Below, in pieces: positions 44,252-53,685 of a stretch of 64,000 bases of DNA. The DNA is from Solitalea canadensis DSM 3403. Its GTDB lineage: Bacteria > Bacteroidota > Bacteroidia > Sphingobacteriales > Sphingobacteriaceae. The notes under the pieces are model-generated. The model ran no database searches and was not told the origin of the DNA. It saw nothing but the letters and a program-made list of their open reading frames with translations. The DNA is taken from NCBI RefSeq assembly GCF_000242635.2, contig NC_017770.1, forward strand, positions 3,236,669 through 3,300,668. Reading direction: 5' to 3'. Made by a program: the position numbers and the translations under genes. Numbering within the stretch: the first letter of the stretch is position 1; every line of letters starts with the position of its first letter.

Positions 44252-46534
44252 TTAGTTATAGAAGTTTTCAGCTTTAACACTTTGTTTTACTCCCGAAGGT
44301 GATTCATATTGCAATTGCAATGTGTAACCTCCTCCTCCTTCAATAAACAGGAGTTCAAAAGGATGACAACCTTTCTTCAAGGCTATTTGAGCAGTTTTTT
44401 CAGTCGCTGTATGAAATCCATCATTATCAACCAATGTATTACCGCCGATTTTCAGCACACTGCCATCATCTGACCGTAAAAAGAAAGTGTAAACACCAGT
44501 TTCAGGGGCATAAAAATAACCTGTGTGTTTAGTTGCAAAACTACCTGCCGTATTGGCAACCGGGATTTCAATTCCTTTAGTAATGTCTTGCTTATCTCTA
44601 TCTGTCTCTTTTATCTCTTTAACTGATTTATATAGACCAGGATAATAAGAAAACTTCAAACCATTTTTCATCCCCTCCGTATTACCTACAGGCTCCAAGT
44701 AGTTTTGCTGTTGGTAGTCAATCGTGTACACGTCGCCATGCCTGCCAGTTGAACTAAAGGCAGCTACCTTAAATTGTGCTGATTGAGTAATATCTATTTT
44801 GGCTGGCATCAATTGCGATGAAGCAGTTGGATTTGAACCATCAGTCGTGTACCTTACTTTAAAAGCACTTACAGGATTTATCACTTTTAGTTCAGCTTTA
44901 TCTACAAAAGCACTTTTCGTGCTAAAACCTCGTAACCCCGGAAATCTGTAATTAATATGCATAGCGTCCAGTAACGGCAACTGGCCGATAAATCGATTCT
45001 CAAAATCATTCCAGTCTTTAGAAGAGTTTGACCACGCATTTTCCGCTAAGGCAAGCATTCTTGGGTAAACCATGTACTCATACCTGTTCTCGGTAGAAAT
45101 GTACTCAGTCCAAACGTTGCCCTGAATTCCACTTACAAATTTCTTATCATCTTCAGTAAGGTTATAATTTAATGGATCAAATGAGTATACTTTTTGAAGT
45201 GAATTATCGTCTTGCTGAGCATCAAAATAGCAATACTCCCCAGGAGTCATAATCATGTAATTTCCCTTTTCAGCAGCCATTTTAGGAGCTTGAGGCACCC
45301 AGGCTCTCCAATACATTAATGTTGCGGTTGGTGATATACCACCTTCTAAAATTTCATCCCAGCCTATCATTTTCTTCCCTTTGCTGTTCAGAAATTTCTC
45401 CATTCGGTGAACAAAATAGCTCTGAAGTTCCTCAACGCCTTTAATTCCTTCCTTTTTCATTAGCTCTGCACATTCCGGACTTTTTTCCCAACTTGTTTTT
45501 TCAACCTCGTCGGCGCCTAAATGAATGTACTGACTTGGGAAAAGTGCAGCAATCTCGGAAAAAACATTTTCAGCAAATTCAAAAGTGGTTTCCTTGCATG
45601 GACAAAGGGGTTCTGAAAACGTTTTTCCGAAAGCCGCTTGTCCGGATGAGGTTAACCATGGCATTAACTTAGTGGCAGCCATCATGTGGCCGGGCATATC
45701 AATCTCCGGAATAATCTCAACTCCTCTGTCCTGTGCATATTTAATCAGGCCTTTCATTTCTTCCTGAGTATAAAATCCACCGTACAATTTAACTCCATTA
45801 ATTACCTTAAAATGTTTCTTTGGCAATTCATAATCAGGATTATCCTTTGCAAGAGTTAAACAAACCGAATCATGTCTGCTATAAGTTCTCCAGGCTCCTT
45901 TCTGAGTTAATTCAGGGTATTTCTTAATCTCAATCCGCCACCCTTCATCATCGGTAAGATGTAAATGCAATTTATTAAGCTTAAAATAAGCCATTCTGTC
46001 GATCGTCTTACGTAGATAAGGTAAATCAAAAAAGTGACGGGAAACATCAAAATGCATTCCTCTCCATTGAAAACGGGGATTATCTGTAATTGTAACACAA
46101 GGCACCTCAAGCGCCACGACTTTAGTCAAAAACAACGGAGCTCCTGTCAATTGCTTTATTGTACTAACTGCGTTTAAAGCTCCTTCTTCAGTGTTAGCTG
46201 AAATAATAATCTGGTCTTTCTTTACAGAAAGTTTATATCCACCCTCCAGAAGAGGCTTCGTTTCATTTTTGAATATAATTGAGCCTGGTTTAGTTGCAGA
46301 TTGTGAGCATAAACTACTCATACGTTTAAGTTCAGCTATAGCTGCGTTTGCCTCTTTACCAAGGTTATTATTGACAATAGTATTTTTTCCCAATGAGAAA
46401 ATACCGTCCTGAGTTTCCATACTCTCCGGTTTGGGAATAAGGTAATAATTGGGGAATGATTGCGCATTAGCTTTTGTTACAAACAAAAGCATTATAAACA
46501 GAAGGGAGATAGTACCTATTGGCTTTAGTTTCAT
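44252..46534 (-). CDS. GH20 beta-N-acetylhexosaminidase with C-terminal PA14 domain
   Basis: The enzyme removes terminal beta-linked GlcNAc or GalNAc. It has 760 residues from ATG 46534 (MKLKPIGTISLLF, signal peptide ending ANA); another in-frame ATG lies 9 bp upstream. The order is a GH20b domain (about 28-150), then the GH20 barrel with WRGMHFDVSRHFFDLPYLRK, LHLHLTDDEGWR and the catalytic Asp342-Glu343 pair in HLGADEVEKTSW. A chitobiase-C-like segment (FKVRYTTDGSNPTASSQ) and a PA14 domain (about 620-745, FFLRSDDGSVLKIGG) follow. It lies between the two SusC/D pairs. A 66-bp leader repeat is 44 bp upstream of this start. Confidence 0.95.
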   Translation of the reverse strand: MKLKPIGTISLLFIMLLFVTKANAQSFPNYYLIPKPESMETQDGIFSLGKNTIVNNNLGKEANAAIAELKRMSSLCSQSATKPGSIIFKNETKPLLEGGYKLSVKKDQIIISANTEEGALNAVSTIKQLTGAPLFLTKVVALEVPCVTITDNPRFQWRGMHFDVSRHFFDLPYLRKTIDRMAYFKLNKLHLHLTDDEGWRIEIKKYPELTQKGAWRTYSRHDSVCLTLAKDNPDYELPKKHFKVINGVKLYGGFYTQEEMKGLIKYAQDRGVEIIPEIDMPGHMMAATKLMPWLTSSGQAAFGKTFSEPLCPCKETTFEFAENVFSEIAALFPSQYIHLGADEVEKTSWEKSPECAELMKKEGIKGVEELQSYFVHRMEKFLNSKGKKMIGWDEILEGGISPTATLMYWRAWVPQAPKMAAEKGNYMIMTPGEYCYFDAQQDDNSLQKVYSFDPLNYNLTEDDKKFVSGIQGNVWTEYISTENRYEYMVYPRMLALAENAWSNSSKDWNDFENRFIGQLPLLDAMHINYRFPGLRGFSTKSAFVDKAELKVINPVSAFKVRYTTDGSNPTASSQLMPAKIDITQSAQFKVAAFSSTGRHGDVYTIDYQQQNYLEPVGNTEGMKNGLKFSYYPGLYKSVKEIKETDRDKQDITKGIEIPVANTAGSFATKHTGYFYAPETGVYTFFLRSDDGSVLKIGGNTLVDNDGFHTATEKTAQIALKKGCHPFELLFIEGGGGYTLQLQYESPSGVKQSVKAENFYN

Positions 46535-46577
46535 AATGATCAATTTAGCTTAAGTACAAATTAGTAATCCTTTATGA

Positions 46578-46643
46578 TTTGGTAGCGGTGGAGGCTGACA
46601 TCCTCTGATGAATATCCAGCCTGCCGCTTTCCAATCGTATTTC
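46578..46643. repeat. 67-bp leader repeat, copy 2
   Basis: This near-identical copy of 32985-33051 lies between the GH20 gene and susD2. On the minus strand it reads ACGATTGGAAAGCGGCAGG. It is clearly richer in GC than the surrounding DNA. Confidence 0.85.
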
Positions 46644-46708
46644 GTAGTCTTTTTATTAAAGGATCAAATAAAAAGTAAGTTGACCCAAAAGAGTCGTTTC
46701 CTGTAAAA

Positions 46709-46756
46709 TAAGGCAGGACCTCCTGCTACCAGAGGCCTGCCTTTATTATCAACCGT
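46709..46756 (-). terminator. Terminator-like hairpin after susD2
   Basis: AAGGCAGG and CCTGCCTT flank an inner CCTC/GAGG pair. It lies about 60 bp beyond the susD2 stop. Confidence 0.65.
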
Positions 46757-46796
46757 ATTTAACTATGAAAAACATTATTACTACTGTTTTTTTAGC

Positions 46797-48701
46797 TTAT
46801 TGCTGTTTTGCCCACCATAATGGGGTAAGCACTGCGTCATCTCCGTTCAGGAATGATTTTGCCTGTTCGTACCCTTTAACGTTTGCATTTGGCAAGCTTG
46901 AAGGATATTTAATGCGTTGAGGGAAGAATTTAATATTACTTGTCATATAATTTGACGAGTTCAATGCAGGTAAATTCACTAAAGGAGTTTCGATCGCAGG
47001 ATTTTCAAAGAATGGTAAACCTAATCTTCTTTGATCATTCCAAGCTTCCAATGGTAACCATGGATTCTGAGCGATGAACTTTTGAGTGATAATTTTTGTT
47101 AAATGATCATTTCTAACGGTACCGTTTTTATAAAGATCATTTTTAGGGTAAGAAACAGTAACCGTACCATTTGCACCAGTATAACCATTCTGATAGTTCA
47201 TGGTATAAGTAGCATTTGGTTCAGTAGTATGATCCCAGTTTACTGAAGTTCCAACTCTGTTAAAATCTTGCGAAGCAAGGTAAGTTCCTAAGTAAGACGA
47301 AACGCCCCAATAGTCGAAACTTGATTTGATACCAGCTTCATATGCAGCTTTTCCTGATACAGGAGTACCCCAACCACGTTCAGCAGCCTCTGCTAATAAG
47401 AAATAAGTTTCCCAAGCAGCAAAGAAAATACGTTTGTTCTTGCTATCTCTGAATTTATTTGATAGACGAGGCATAGTACCTTCATAGGTTACTACCTGGT
47501 TTTTGGTACCTTTAGCACCCCAGCTACCTGCTACGCGTGCATTCCATGTATACTTAGCATCAATGGTTTTAACTTTATTACCTGCATCATCCACTAAGTC
47601 TCTTACTGTGTTTACAGCATCACCTCCTGAATTGGTGAAATCAGGGTTTGATACATCACCTGGGATAATGAAAGCTTTGTATGCACGAGGATCGATACTG
47701 TATGGTAAACCATCGAACCAATAGCCTGCTGAAGGATCATTAGTTTTAGTAGTAAAGTGATCATCAAATTTCTGGCCCATCCAGTTAGCTGGTTTTATGT
47801 ATGAAGAGAAATCAGCTGACAATTGATCCTGAGATTTAACACCTCCTAAACCTAAATACAGATTGTTCATTGAAGCTGCAATTGGCTGAGTGTTCCAAGG
47901 ACGGCTCATTACACCTGTTAAGGCATCCCATCCATCTTTCTCTTGCACCTGGAAAGCTTCAATTGGAGTAATAATAAGGTTATCAAGAGTAGTAGCTGCC
48001 GCTTCAAACTCTATTTTAGCTTTATTAGCATCCACTTCTGACAATCTCATTGCCAAACGTAAACGCATAGAGTTGGCATATTTTTTCCATCTCTTGTAAT
48101 CATAACCATATGCAGGATCTAAATCTTTTAATCCGGCAGGGTTAGATACAGTCACATCAAGTTTTTCACTTGCATCTTTTAACTCTGCTAATGCGAAGTA
48201 ATACACATCTTTTACGCTTGAAAACTCAGGATTTTCTCCTTGGAATGCATTAATTGGAATCGGACCAAAGTTATCTGACATTTCACTCATCAAATAAGCT
48301 CTCCAGATACGTGATACCTGAATTAGGTTACTTGTATATGGTTTAGCCTGACCTTTTGATACCTGCTCATTTGCAACTTGAATAGCTGTATTAATTGAAT
48401 TTAACCAGCCTGAAACCTGGTCATAATAAGCTGAAGTCCAGCCATCGTTATATGTACCACCCGATATGGCAGTTACACTATGCTGGTGGCCAGCTGTTTT
48501 CCAATATAAAATGAAAGATCTTTCCGCAACATCAGGATTCATTTGAGCACCAATAATTGAATTATTGATAAAATACTCAACCTGAACCTGATCCGGACTT
48601 GCTGCCAAAGGATCTTTGGTATAATCATCAAATTTACTGCATGAGGTTGCAAGCATACCAGCTGCTAACAACACACATGATTTCATTAATATATTTTTCA
48701 T
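46797..48701 (-). CDS. SusD/RagB-family outer-membrane glycan-binding lipoprotein, pair 2
   Basis: The 634-residue surface lipoprotein has the signal KSCVLLAAGMLATSC (lipidated Cys about 21) and the SusD fold: VSGWLNSINTAIQVANEQVS, ISRIWRAYLMSEMSDNFGPIP-like segment, WKKYANSMRLRLAMRLSEVD and the C-terminal AWNDQRRLGLPFFENP region. It partners with the SusC protein encoded 21 bp upstream. It is only distantly similar to susD1, so the two pairs probably bind different ligands. The C-terminus ends LTPLWWAKQQ. Confidence 0.95.
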   Translation of the reverse strand: MKNILMKSCVLLAAGMLATSCSKFDDYTKDPLAASPDQVQVEYFINNSIIGAQMNPDVAERSFILYWKTAGHQHSVTAISGGTYNDGWTSAYYDQVSGWLNSINTAIQVANEQVSKGQAKPYTSNLIQVSRIWRAYLMSEMSDNFGPIPINAFQGENPEFSSVKDVYYFALAELKDASEKLDVTVSNPAGLKDLDPAYGYDYKRWKKYANSMRLRLAMRLSEVDANKAKIEFEAAATTLDNLIITPIEAFQVQEKDGWDALTGVMSRPWNTQPIAASMNNLYLGLGGVKSQDQLSADFSSYIKPANWMGQKFDDHFTTKTNDPSAGYWFDGLPYSIDPRAYKAFIIPGDVSNPDFTNSGGDAVNTVRDLVDDAGNKVKTIDAKYTWNARVAGSWGAKGTKNQVVTYEGTMPRLSNKFRDSKNKRIFFAAWETYFLLAEAAERGWGTPVSGKAAYEAGIKSSFDYWGVSSYLGTYLASQDFNRVGTSVNWDHTTEPNATYTMNYQNGYTGANGTVTVSYPKNDLYKNGTVRNDHLTKIITQKFIAQNPWLPLEAWNDQRRLGLPFFENPAIETPLVNLPALNSSNYMTSNIKFFPQRIKYPSSLPNANVKGYEQAKSFLNGDDAVLTPLWWAKQQ

Positions 48702-48722
48702 TGTTAATCTCAGTTAAATTGT

Positions 48723-51700
48723 TTAGAAACCTAATGTTACGTTAAACAAGAATGTACGGGTTGTAGGAGCACTTGCATTTTCAAATCCAACAGCGTTGGT
48801 ACCTGTTGCATAAACAGACTCAGGATCAACACCATTCATGTGGCTCTTAATTAACCACACATTGTTACATGTTACACCAAATTTAGCTCTCTGAATAGGT
48901 GTTTTAGATAAGAATTTGGCAGGAAGATCATAGCTTAACTGAACGTTTCTCAAACGGATATTTGATGCATCATATAAGTTAGCTTCGGTAATACCTAAGT
49001 TACCGCCTGCAACTCTATCCCAGTATAATTGAGGAGTAACAGCTTTAGTATTTGCTTCGTATTTGTTTGTAGTTGGATTTAATACAGCTCCACCTACAAC
49101 CATGTTATCTCTTGCCCCGTTTACCACAGTTGCAGCAGCTGTTCCTGTTGCTTGCATTGCAGCATTAGTTCCTGAGAAAATTTTACCACCAAAACGACCG
49201 TCAAACATAAATGATAGTCCAAAACCTTTGTAGTTGAATGTATTGGTGATACCTACAAGATCAGTTGGTTGCTGATTTCCAAGTCTTACGATCTGCTCAT
49301 CTCTTTGAGGCAAACCGTTTTCGTCAACCAGTAACTGGCCATTAAAAGGACTTGATGCATCGTTAACGCGTTTGAAACGGCTACCATAGATATCTCCGTA
49401 TTTCTCTCCTACTACTGCAACAATCTGTACATCATCATAACCACCCAAAGGATAAAGATTAACATCCTGGTAAAGCTCTTTAATAATGTTCTTATTAGTA
49501 GAGTAGTTAACCATTAAGTTCCAGTTCAATGACTGTGGATTAGTTAAAATCTTAGCATCAGCAGTTATTTCAAAACCTCTGTTTTCGATATTACCAGCAT
49601 TGATTTTTTTGTATTTGTAACCACTTAATGGGTCCATTGGAAGGTTGATCAACTGATTGGTAGCATTTGATTTGTACCAGGCAACGTCAAATCCAAAACG
49701 ACCTTCAAAGAAGCGCATATCACCACCCACCTCAAACGATTTGATCAACTCATTTTTAACACTTGAATCAAACAAAATCTCATTTCTTGAAGCTGTAGTA
49801 TTTCCGTTCGGATCTTTATCGATTTTATAGGTATTGTATAACTGATATGCATTCATATCGTTACCTACCACTGCATAAGAAGCTCTTAACTTACCATAGC
49901 TGATCCAGCTTGGCATATTCGCTCCCATTTTCTCCATCATATCAGTAAATACATTTGAAACGCTTATAGATGGATAGAAGAAAGAACGGTTCTCTTTACT
50001 TAATGCTGTAGTCCAGTCATTTCTGAAAGTCGCATCAACAAATAAGTAAGCATCATAATTTACTTGTAATGAACCATAAACAGAGTTGATCTTCTTTTCA
50101 GTTCCTAACTGGTCAACAACTGCATTGTTTTTACCGTTACGTAGTGAGAATAAATCTCTTGCATTTAACTCACCAACACTATTGGTTAACGAGCTGAATT
50201 TCTGAGACATTAAGTTACCGCCCAAAGTAGCCACACCTCCTACTTTACCGAAAATATTATCCTTTTTCGCGGTAAATAATGTACTGAAGTTAGTTTCCTT
50301 AAACGTTTGTTTACCCATACTGTATCTACCTGTAGGAGTAATAGGGCTTCCTCCATATAGTTTTGCTTCGAAATTAGTAGTGTACATATCTGCACCGCCT
50401 TTAACCTCAGCATTTAACCAGTTGGTAAATTCATATTTCAAAGATCCATTCATCATCAAACGATCACGAATATCTTGATTGTTATTATATTTACTTGTCC
50501 AGTAAGGGTTTACCTGTGAAGTATTACCTCTGTACCAAAGCATATTGTTATTGGCATCTAAAGGATTACTGAACTGAGTAATATCAAGGGATCTTGGAAG
50601 CAGATACGAAGTATAGAAAGCATTATCACCACGTGGACCACCTTGAGGTCTGTTTTGTGCATTGCTATTAGTATACTGAACTTTGGTATCTACTGTCCAA
50701 CGATTTTCCGGTCCAAAATGACTTACTGCTTTTGCCATTAAGTTTAATTTATTCAACTTAACTCCCGGGATCATGCTTTTATCATCCAGATAGTTTAATG
50801 AAGAATAAATGGAGGTTTGGTTATAAACTTGTTGGAAGGTTACGTTTTGGTTATATGATACCCCTTGATCAAGATAATTGCCTACGTTATCATAAGAAGC
50901 CATAGGTGTGTTTTTCCCATCCCAGGTTTGAACTGACTGACCTTCAATTTTTGGTCCCCAGCTTAGATTTGATTCTTTATTATAGATGTTGTTTTCGCCC
51001 TGACCAAAGCTGTTTTGCATTTTAGGATTAGTAAACACATTTTCTAATCCAACAGATGAATTTACAGTGATACCAAGACCATTTTGTTTTTTACCTGATT
51101 TAGTAGTAATCAAGATAACACCATTACCAGCTCTTGATCCGTAAAGTGCAGCAGCAGATGGGCCTTTTAATACTGATAGACTTTCAATGTCTTCAGGGTT
51201 AATATCTGACATACCATTACCCATATCAAGGGTAGGGTTCCAGAAGTCATTGTTAGTAGCACCGGTGAAGTTATCAACCGGAACACCGTCAACTACTACT
51301 AATGGCTGGTTAGAACCAGTTAGAGAGTTATTACCTCTTAACACAATTTTAGAAGAACCGGCAGGACCATTACTTGAACGAACAACCTGTAAACCTGCTA
51401 CTTTTCCTGAAAGCGCATTTGCTATGTTGTTTTCTCTTGTTTCAACAAGGTTCTCTCCTTTTACTTCCTGTACTGCATAACCAAGAGATTTTTTCTCTCT
51501 CTTAATACCTAATGCAGTAACCACAACTTCACCTAAGCTTTTATTCTCAGCTTCAAGTACAATGTTGATAGTTGATTGTCCGGTAAAGGTTACTTCTCTT
51601 TTAGCAAAACCAAGGAAGTTAAATGAAATTACTGACTGAAGTGGTACGTTAAGCGTGTAATTACCATCAACATCCGTAGTTGTTCCTTTTGTCGAATTTT

Positions 51701-51848
51701 TAACACTTATAATAACACCTGGCATCGGCAACCCGTCGGGTGCGGATGTAACTTTTCCTGTTACTTTATTTTGAGCCATAACAACTGTGGAGAACAGCAG
51801 CAAAGCAAACAGTAACAAGGCATTCTTTTGAGTAAAGATTGCTCTCAT
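48723..51848 (-). CDS. SusC/RagA-family TonB-linked outer-membrane transporter, pair 2
   Basis: The 1041-residue protein starts at ATG 51848 (MRAIFTQKNALLLFALLLFS); a more distal in-frame ATG at 51929 would add 27 residues before the signal peptide. Domains are a signal peptide ending VMAQ, a carboxypeptidase-regulatory-like domain (KVTGKVTSAPDGLPMPGVII), a plug with GSRAGNGVILITTKSG, and a C-terminal barrel ending FLFNVTLGF. It is divergent from the ROK regulator, with a 268-bp shared promoter region. Confidence 0.97.
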   Translation of the reverse strand: MRAIFTQKNALLLFALLLFSTVVMAQNKVTGKVTSAPDGLPMPGVIISVKNSTKGTTTDVDGNYTLNVPLQSVISFNFLGFAKREVTFTGQSTINIVLEAENKSLGEVVVTALGIKREKKSLGYAVQEVKGENLVETRENNIANALSGKVAGLQVVRSSNGPAGSSKIVLRGNNSLTGSNQPLVVVDGVPVDNFTGATNNDFWNPTLDMGNGMSDINPEDIESLSVLKGPSAAALYGSRAGNGVILITTKSGKKQNGLGITVNSSVGLENVFTNPKMQNSFGQGENNIYNKESNLSWGPKIEGQSVQTWDGKNTPMASYDNVGNYLDQGVSYNQNVTFQQVYNQTSIYSSLNYLDDKSMIPGVKLNKLNLMAKAVSHFGPENRWTVDTKVQYTNSNAQNRPQGGPRGDNAFYTSYLLPRSLDITQFSNPLDANNNMLWYRGNTSQVNPYWTSKYNNNQDIRDRLMMNGSLKYEFTNWLNAEVKGGADMYTTNFEAKLYGGSPITPTGRYSMGKQTFKETNFSTLFTAKKDNIFGKVGGVATLGGNLMSQKFSSLTNSVGELNARDLFSLRNGKNNAVVDQLGTEKKINSVYGSLQVNYDAYLFVDATFRNDWTTALSKENRSFFYPSISVSNVFTDMMEKMGANMPSWISYGKLRASYAVVGNDMNAYQLYNTYKIDKDPNGNTTASRNEILFDSSVKNELIKSFEVGGDMRFFEGRFGFDVAWYKSNATNQLINLPMDPLSGYKYKKINAGNIENRGFEITADAKILTNPQSLNWNLMVNYSTNKNIIKELYQDVNLYPLGGYDDVQIVAVVGEKYGDIYGSRFKRVNDASSPFNGQLLVDENGLPQRDEQIVRLGNQQPTDLVGITNTFNYKGFGLSFMFDGRFGGKIFSGTNAAMQATGTAAATVVNGARDNMVVGGAVLNPTTNKYEANTKAVTPQLYWDRVAGGNLGITEANLYDASNIRLRNVQLSYDLPAKFLSKTPIQRAKFGVTCNNVWLIKSHMNGVDPESVYATGTNAVGFENASAPTTRTFLFNVTLGF

Positions 51849-52067
51849 AATTTTAATAATTGATTTTAAATGGTAAGAATTGGATTTTATATTAATAATG
51901 GTTGTGTTTCGAAAGCTCGCTTTGGTCATTGTACAAAAATTGGTTTTCTAGTATTTTATTTCGTCCAACCCACATTCCGTAGAACTTCAAAGAAGTGCTA
52001 TAACGTTTTAGCTAAATATATGTTCGCTATAAGCAATCTTTCAGTATCTTTATAAAACAAAGAAAGT

Positions 52068-52090
52068 ACTTTTTAATTATTTAAAAAAGT
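52068..52090. promoter_or_regulatory. Candidate ROK-regulator operator upstream of susC2 and the ROK gene
   Basis: ACTTTTTAATTATTTAAAAAAGT lies 27 bp upstream of the ROK ATG and about 220 bp upstream of the susC2 ATG. It matches the site at 38439-38461 at 21 of 23 bases. The location is suited to autoregulation and to control of both susC genes. Confidence 0.65.
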
Positions 52091-52116
52091 TTATTTAACT
52101 TTTATTTTACTTTTTT

Positions 52117-53364
52117 ATGTTTACGGCGGTTATTTCAATTAGATGGGAACACTTACTAAAAAAGATAAAAAACAATAATCTGAAAAATAAGATCCTTAAA
52201 CAGCTGTTTTTCAACCAGTCTCTCTCCTGCCTTGATTTAAGTGAACAGGTTAATAAAAGCATTCCTTTTGTAACCAAGGTCATTAATGAAATGATTGAGG
52301 AAAATATAGTAATTGAAGATGGCTACGCTCCTTCCAGTGGTGGAAGACGACCATTGATGTACTCATTGAAGCCGAATGAAATGTTTATTGTTTCGGTTGC
52401 AATGGATCAACTCACTACCCGAATTACGATAATAGACTCCTTAAATAATTATGTAAAGCCACTTGAAACCTATGAACTGTTGCTTAAAGATAATGATAAT
52501 GCTATTCCTCAGCTTATAGAGTACATAAAGGATTACATCCAGCGATCAGGCATTCCTGAGAAAAAAATTATTGGAGTAGGAATTGGAATGCCCGGATTTA
52601 TAGATACTGAAAAAGGTGTTAATTATACTTTCCTGCCTACTTCGGATAAAAGTTTACAGGAACAGCTTAGCGAAGCTTTGTCGCTGCCTGTTTTTATTGA
52701 TAATGACTCAAGCTTAATTGCGTTAGCTGAGCTTAAATTCGGTATGGCTAAATCAAAGCAAACAGCATTGGTAATTAATATGAGTTGGGGCGTTGGGTTG
52801 GGAATGATTTTAAACGGAGAACTGTTCAGGGGACATACTGGATTTGCGGGTGAATTTAGTCACATCCCGACCTCTGAAAACGACACACTTTGCAGCTGTG
52901 GTAAACGAGGCTGCCTTGAAACAGAAGCATCATTGCTACTGGTAGCTCAAAAAGCACTGGATGAAGTTAAGAGCGGAACTGTTACCAGCTTGAGTACTAT
53001 TTTAGAAATGTCTCCTAAAAATGCAGCCAAGGCTATAATGGAAGCTGCAAATAAAGGCGACCAGTATGCAGTTGAATTGTTTCTGAATGTGGGTTATGCC
53101 TTGGGAAAAGGTGTTGCCATATTGATTCATATTATTAACCCAGAGGTTATTATTATTAGTGGCCGTGGTGCTGAAATTGGAAAGATTCTCCTTCCTTCCA
53201 TTCAACAAGCGTTGCATAAATATGCCATCCCAAGATTAGCTGATAGTACAGCCTTAAGTATTTCATCAATGGGTTTTGATGCTGAAATAATTGGAGCAGC
53301 AGCTCTTGTTATTGAAAATCTTGACAAAGCAACCTCAGAGCCTGTGCAAGAACTAATGGATTAA
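52117..53364 (+). CDS. ROK-family (NagC/Mlc-like) transcriptional regulator
   Basis: The 415-residue protein has an N-terminal winged helix-turn-helix (about 22-85, LDLSEQVNKSIPFVTKVINE, then SSGGRRPLMYSL) and a ROK sugar-binding domain. The ROK motifs are VGIGMPGFIDTEKGV (about 154-168), the DND motif (FIDNDSSLIALAELKFG, 193-209), GEFSHI (245-250) and the zinc motif CSCGKRGCLE (259-268). ROK regulators bind sugars or sugar phosphates and control transport genes. It is divergent from susC2, so it is the natural local regulator of the locus. Confidence 0.93.
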   Translation: MFTAVISIRWEHLLKKIKNNNLKNKILKQLFFNQSLSCLDLSEQVNKSIPFVTKVINEMIEENIVIEDGYAPSSGGRRPLMYSLKPNEMFIVSVAMDQLTTRITIIDSLNNYVKPLETYELLLKDNDNAIPQLIEYIKDYIQRSGIPEKKIIGVGIGMPGFIDTEKGVNYTFLPTSDKSLQEQLSEALSLPVFIDNDSSLIALAELKFGMAKSKQTALVINMSWGVGLGMILNGELFRGHTGFAGEFSHIPTSENDTLCSCGKRGCLETEASLLLVAQKALDEVKSGTVTSLSTILEMSPKNAAKAIMEAANKGDQYAVELFLNVGYALGKGVAILIHIINPEVIIISGRGAEIGKILLPSIQQALHKYAIPRLADSTALSISSMGFDAEIIGAAALVIENLDKATSEPVQELMD

Positions 53365-53394
53365 GCTATTTCAATCAACAAAACATAAAAAAAT

Positions 53395-53437
53395 GGCGCT
53401 AATAATCAATCAATTAATTAATAGCGCCTATTTTTTA
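53395..53437 (+). terminator. Terminator of the ROK gene
   Basis: GGCGCTA (53395-53401) pairs with TAGCGCC (53422-53428), extended by AATT-type pairs, followed by TATTTTTTAAAA. It lies 31 bp beyond the stop. Confidence 0.85.
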
Positions 53438-53448
53438 AAATAAAAATA

Positions 53449-53478
53449 TTGATTTTTTGCTTAATAACTTTACCTTTG
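53449..53478 (+). promoter_or_regulatory. Candidate promoter of the second tRNA-Glu pair
   Basis: TTG (53449-53451), a 19-bp spacer and TACCTTTG (53471-53478) fit the Bacteroidota TTTG/TTG-N19-TAnnTTTG pattern. It lies 87 bp before tRNA-Glu copy 3. Confidence 0.6.
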
Positions 53479-53564
53479 CACCTCGTTCAAAAGAAATCAA
53501 TTTTCATAGGAACGAAAGATTGGTTAGTTGAACTGATTTAATCTGAAATAATTAATGCCATTAT

Positions 53565-53636
53565 GGCCCATTCGTCTATCGGTTAGGACGTTAGATTTTC
53601 ATTCTAGAAAGAGGGGTTCGATTCCCCTATGGGCTA
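53565..53636 (+). tRNA. tRNA-Glu(UUC), copy 3
   Basis: This gene is identical over all 72 bases to the copies at 29302-29373 and 53686-53757, with anticodon loop TTTTCAT. It starts 49 bp before copy 4, so both are probably one transcript. Confidence 0.97.
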
Positions 53637-53685
53637 CTTTTTTAGCTAATAGCTGTTAGGTTGTTAGCATTTAGGATACCGTTAT

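Noticed and set aside
51849-51929. Upstream start of susC2 at 51929
   Set aside because: It would put 27 residues before the signal peptide that starts at 51848.
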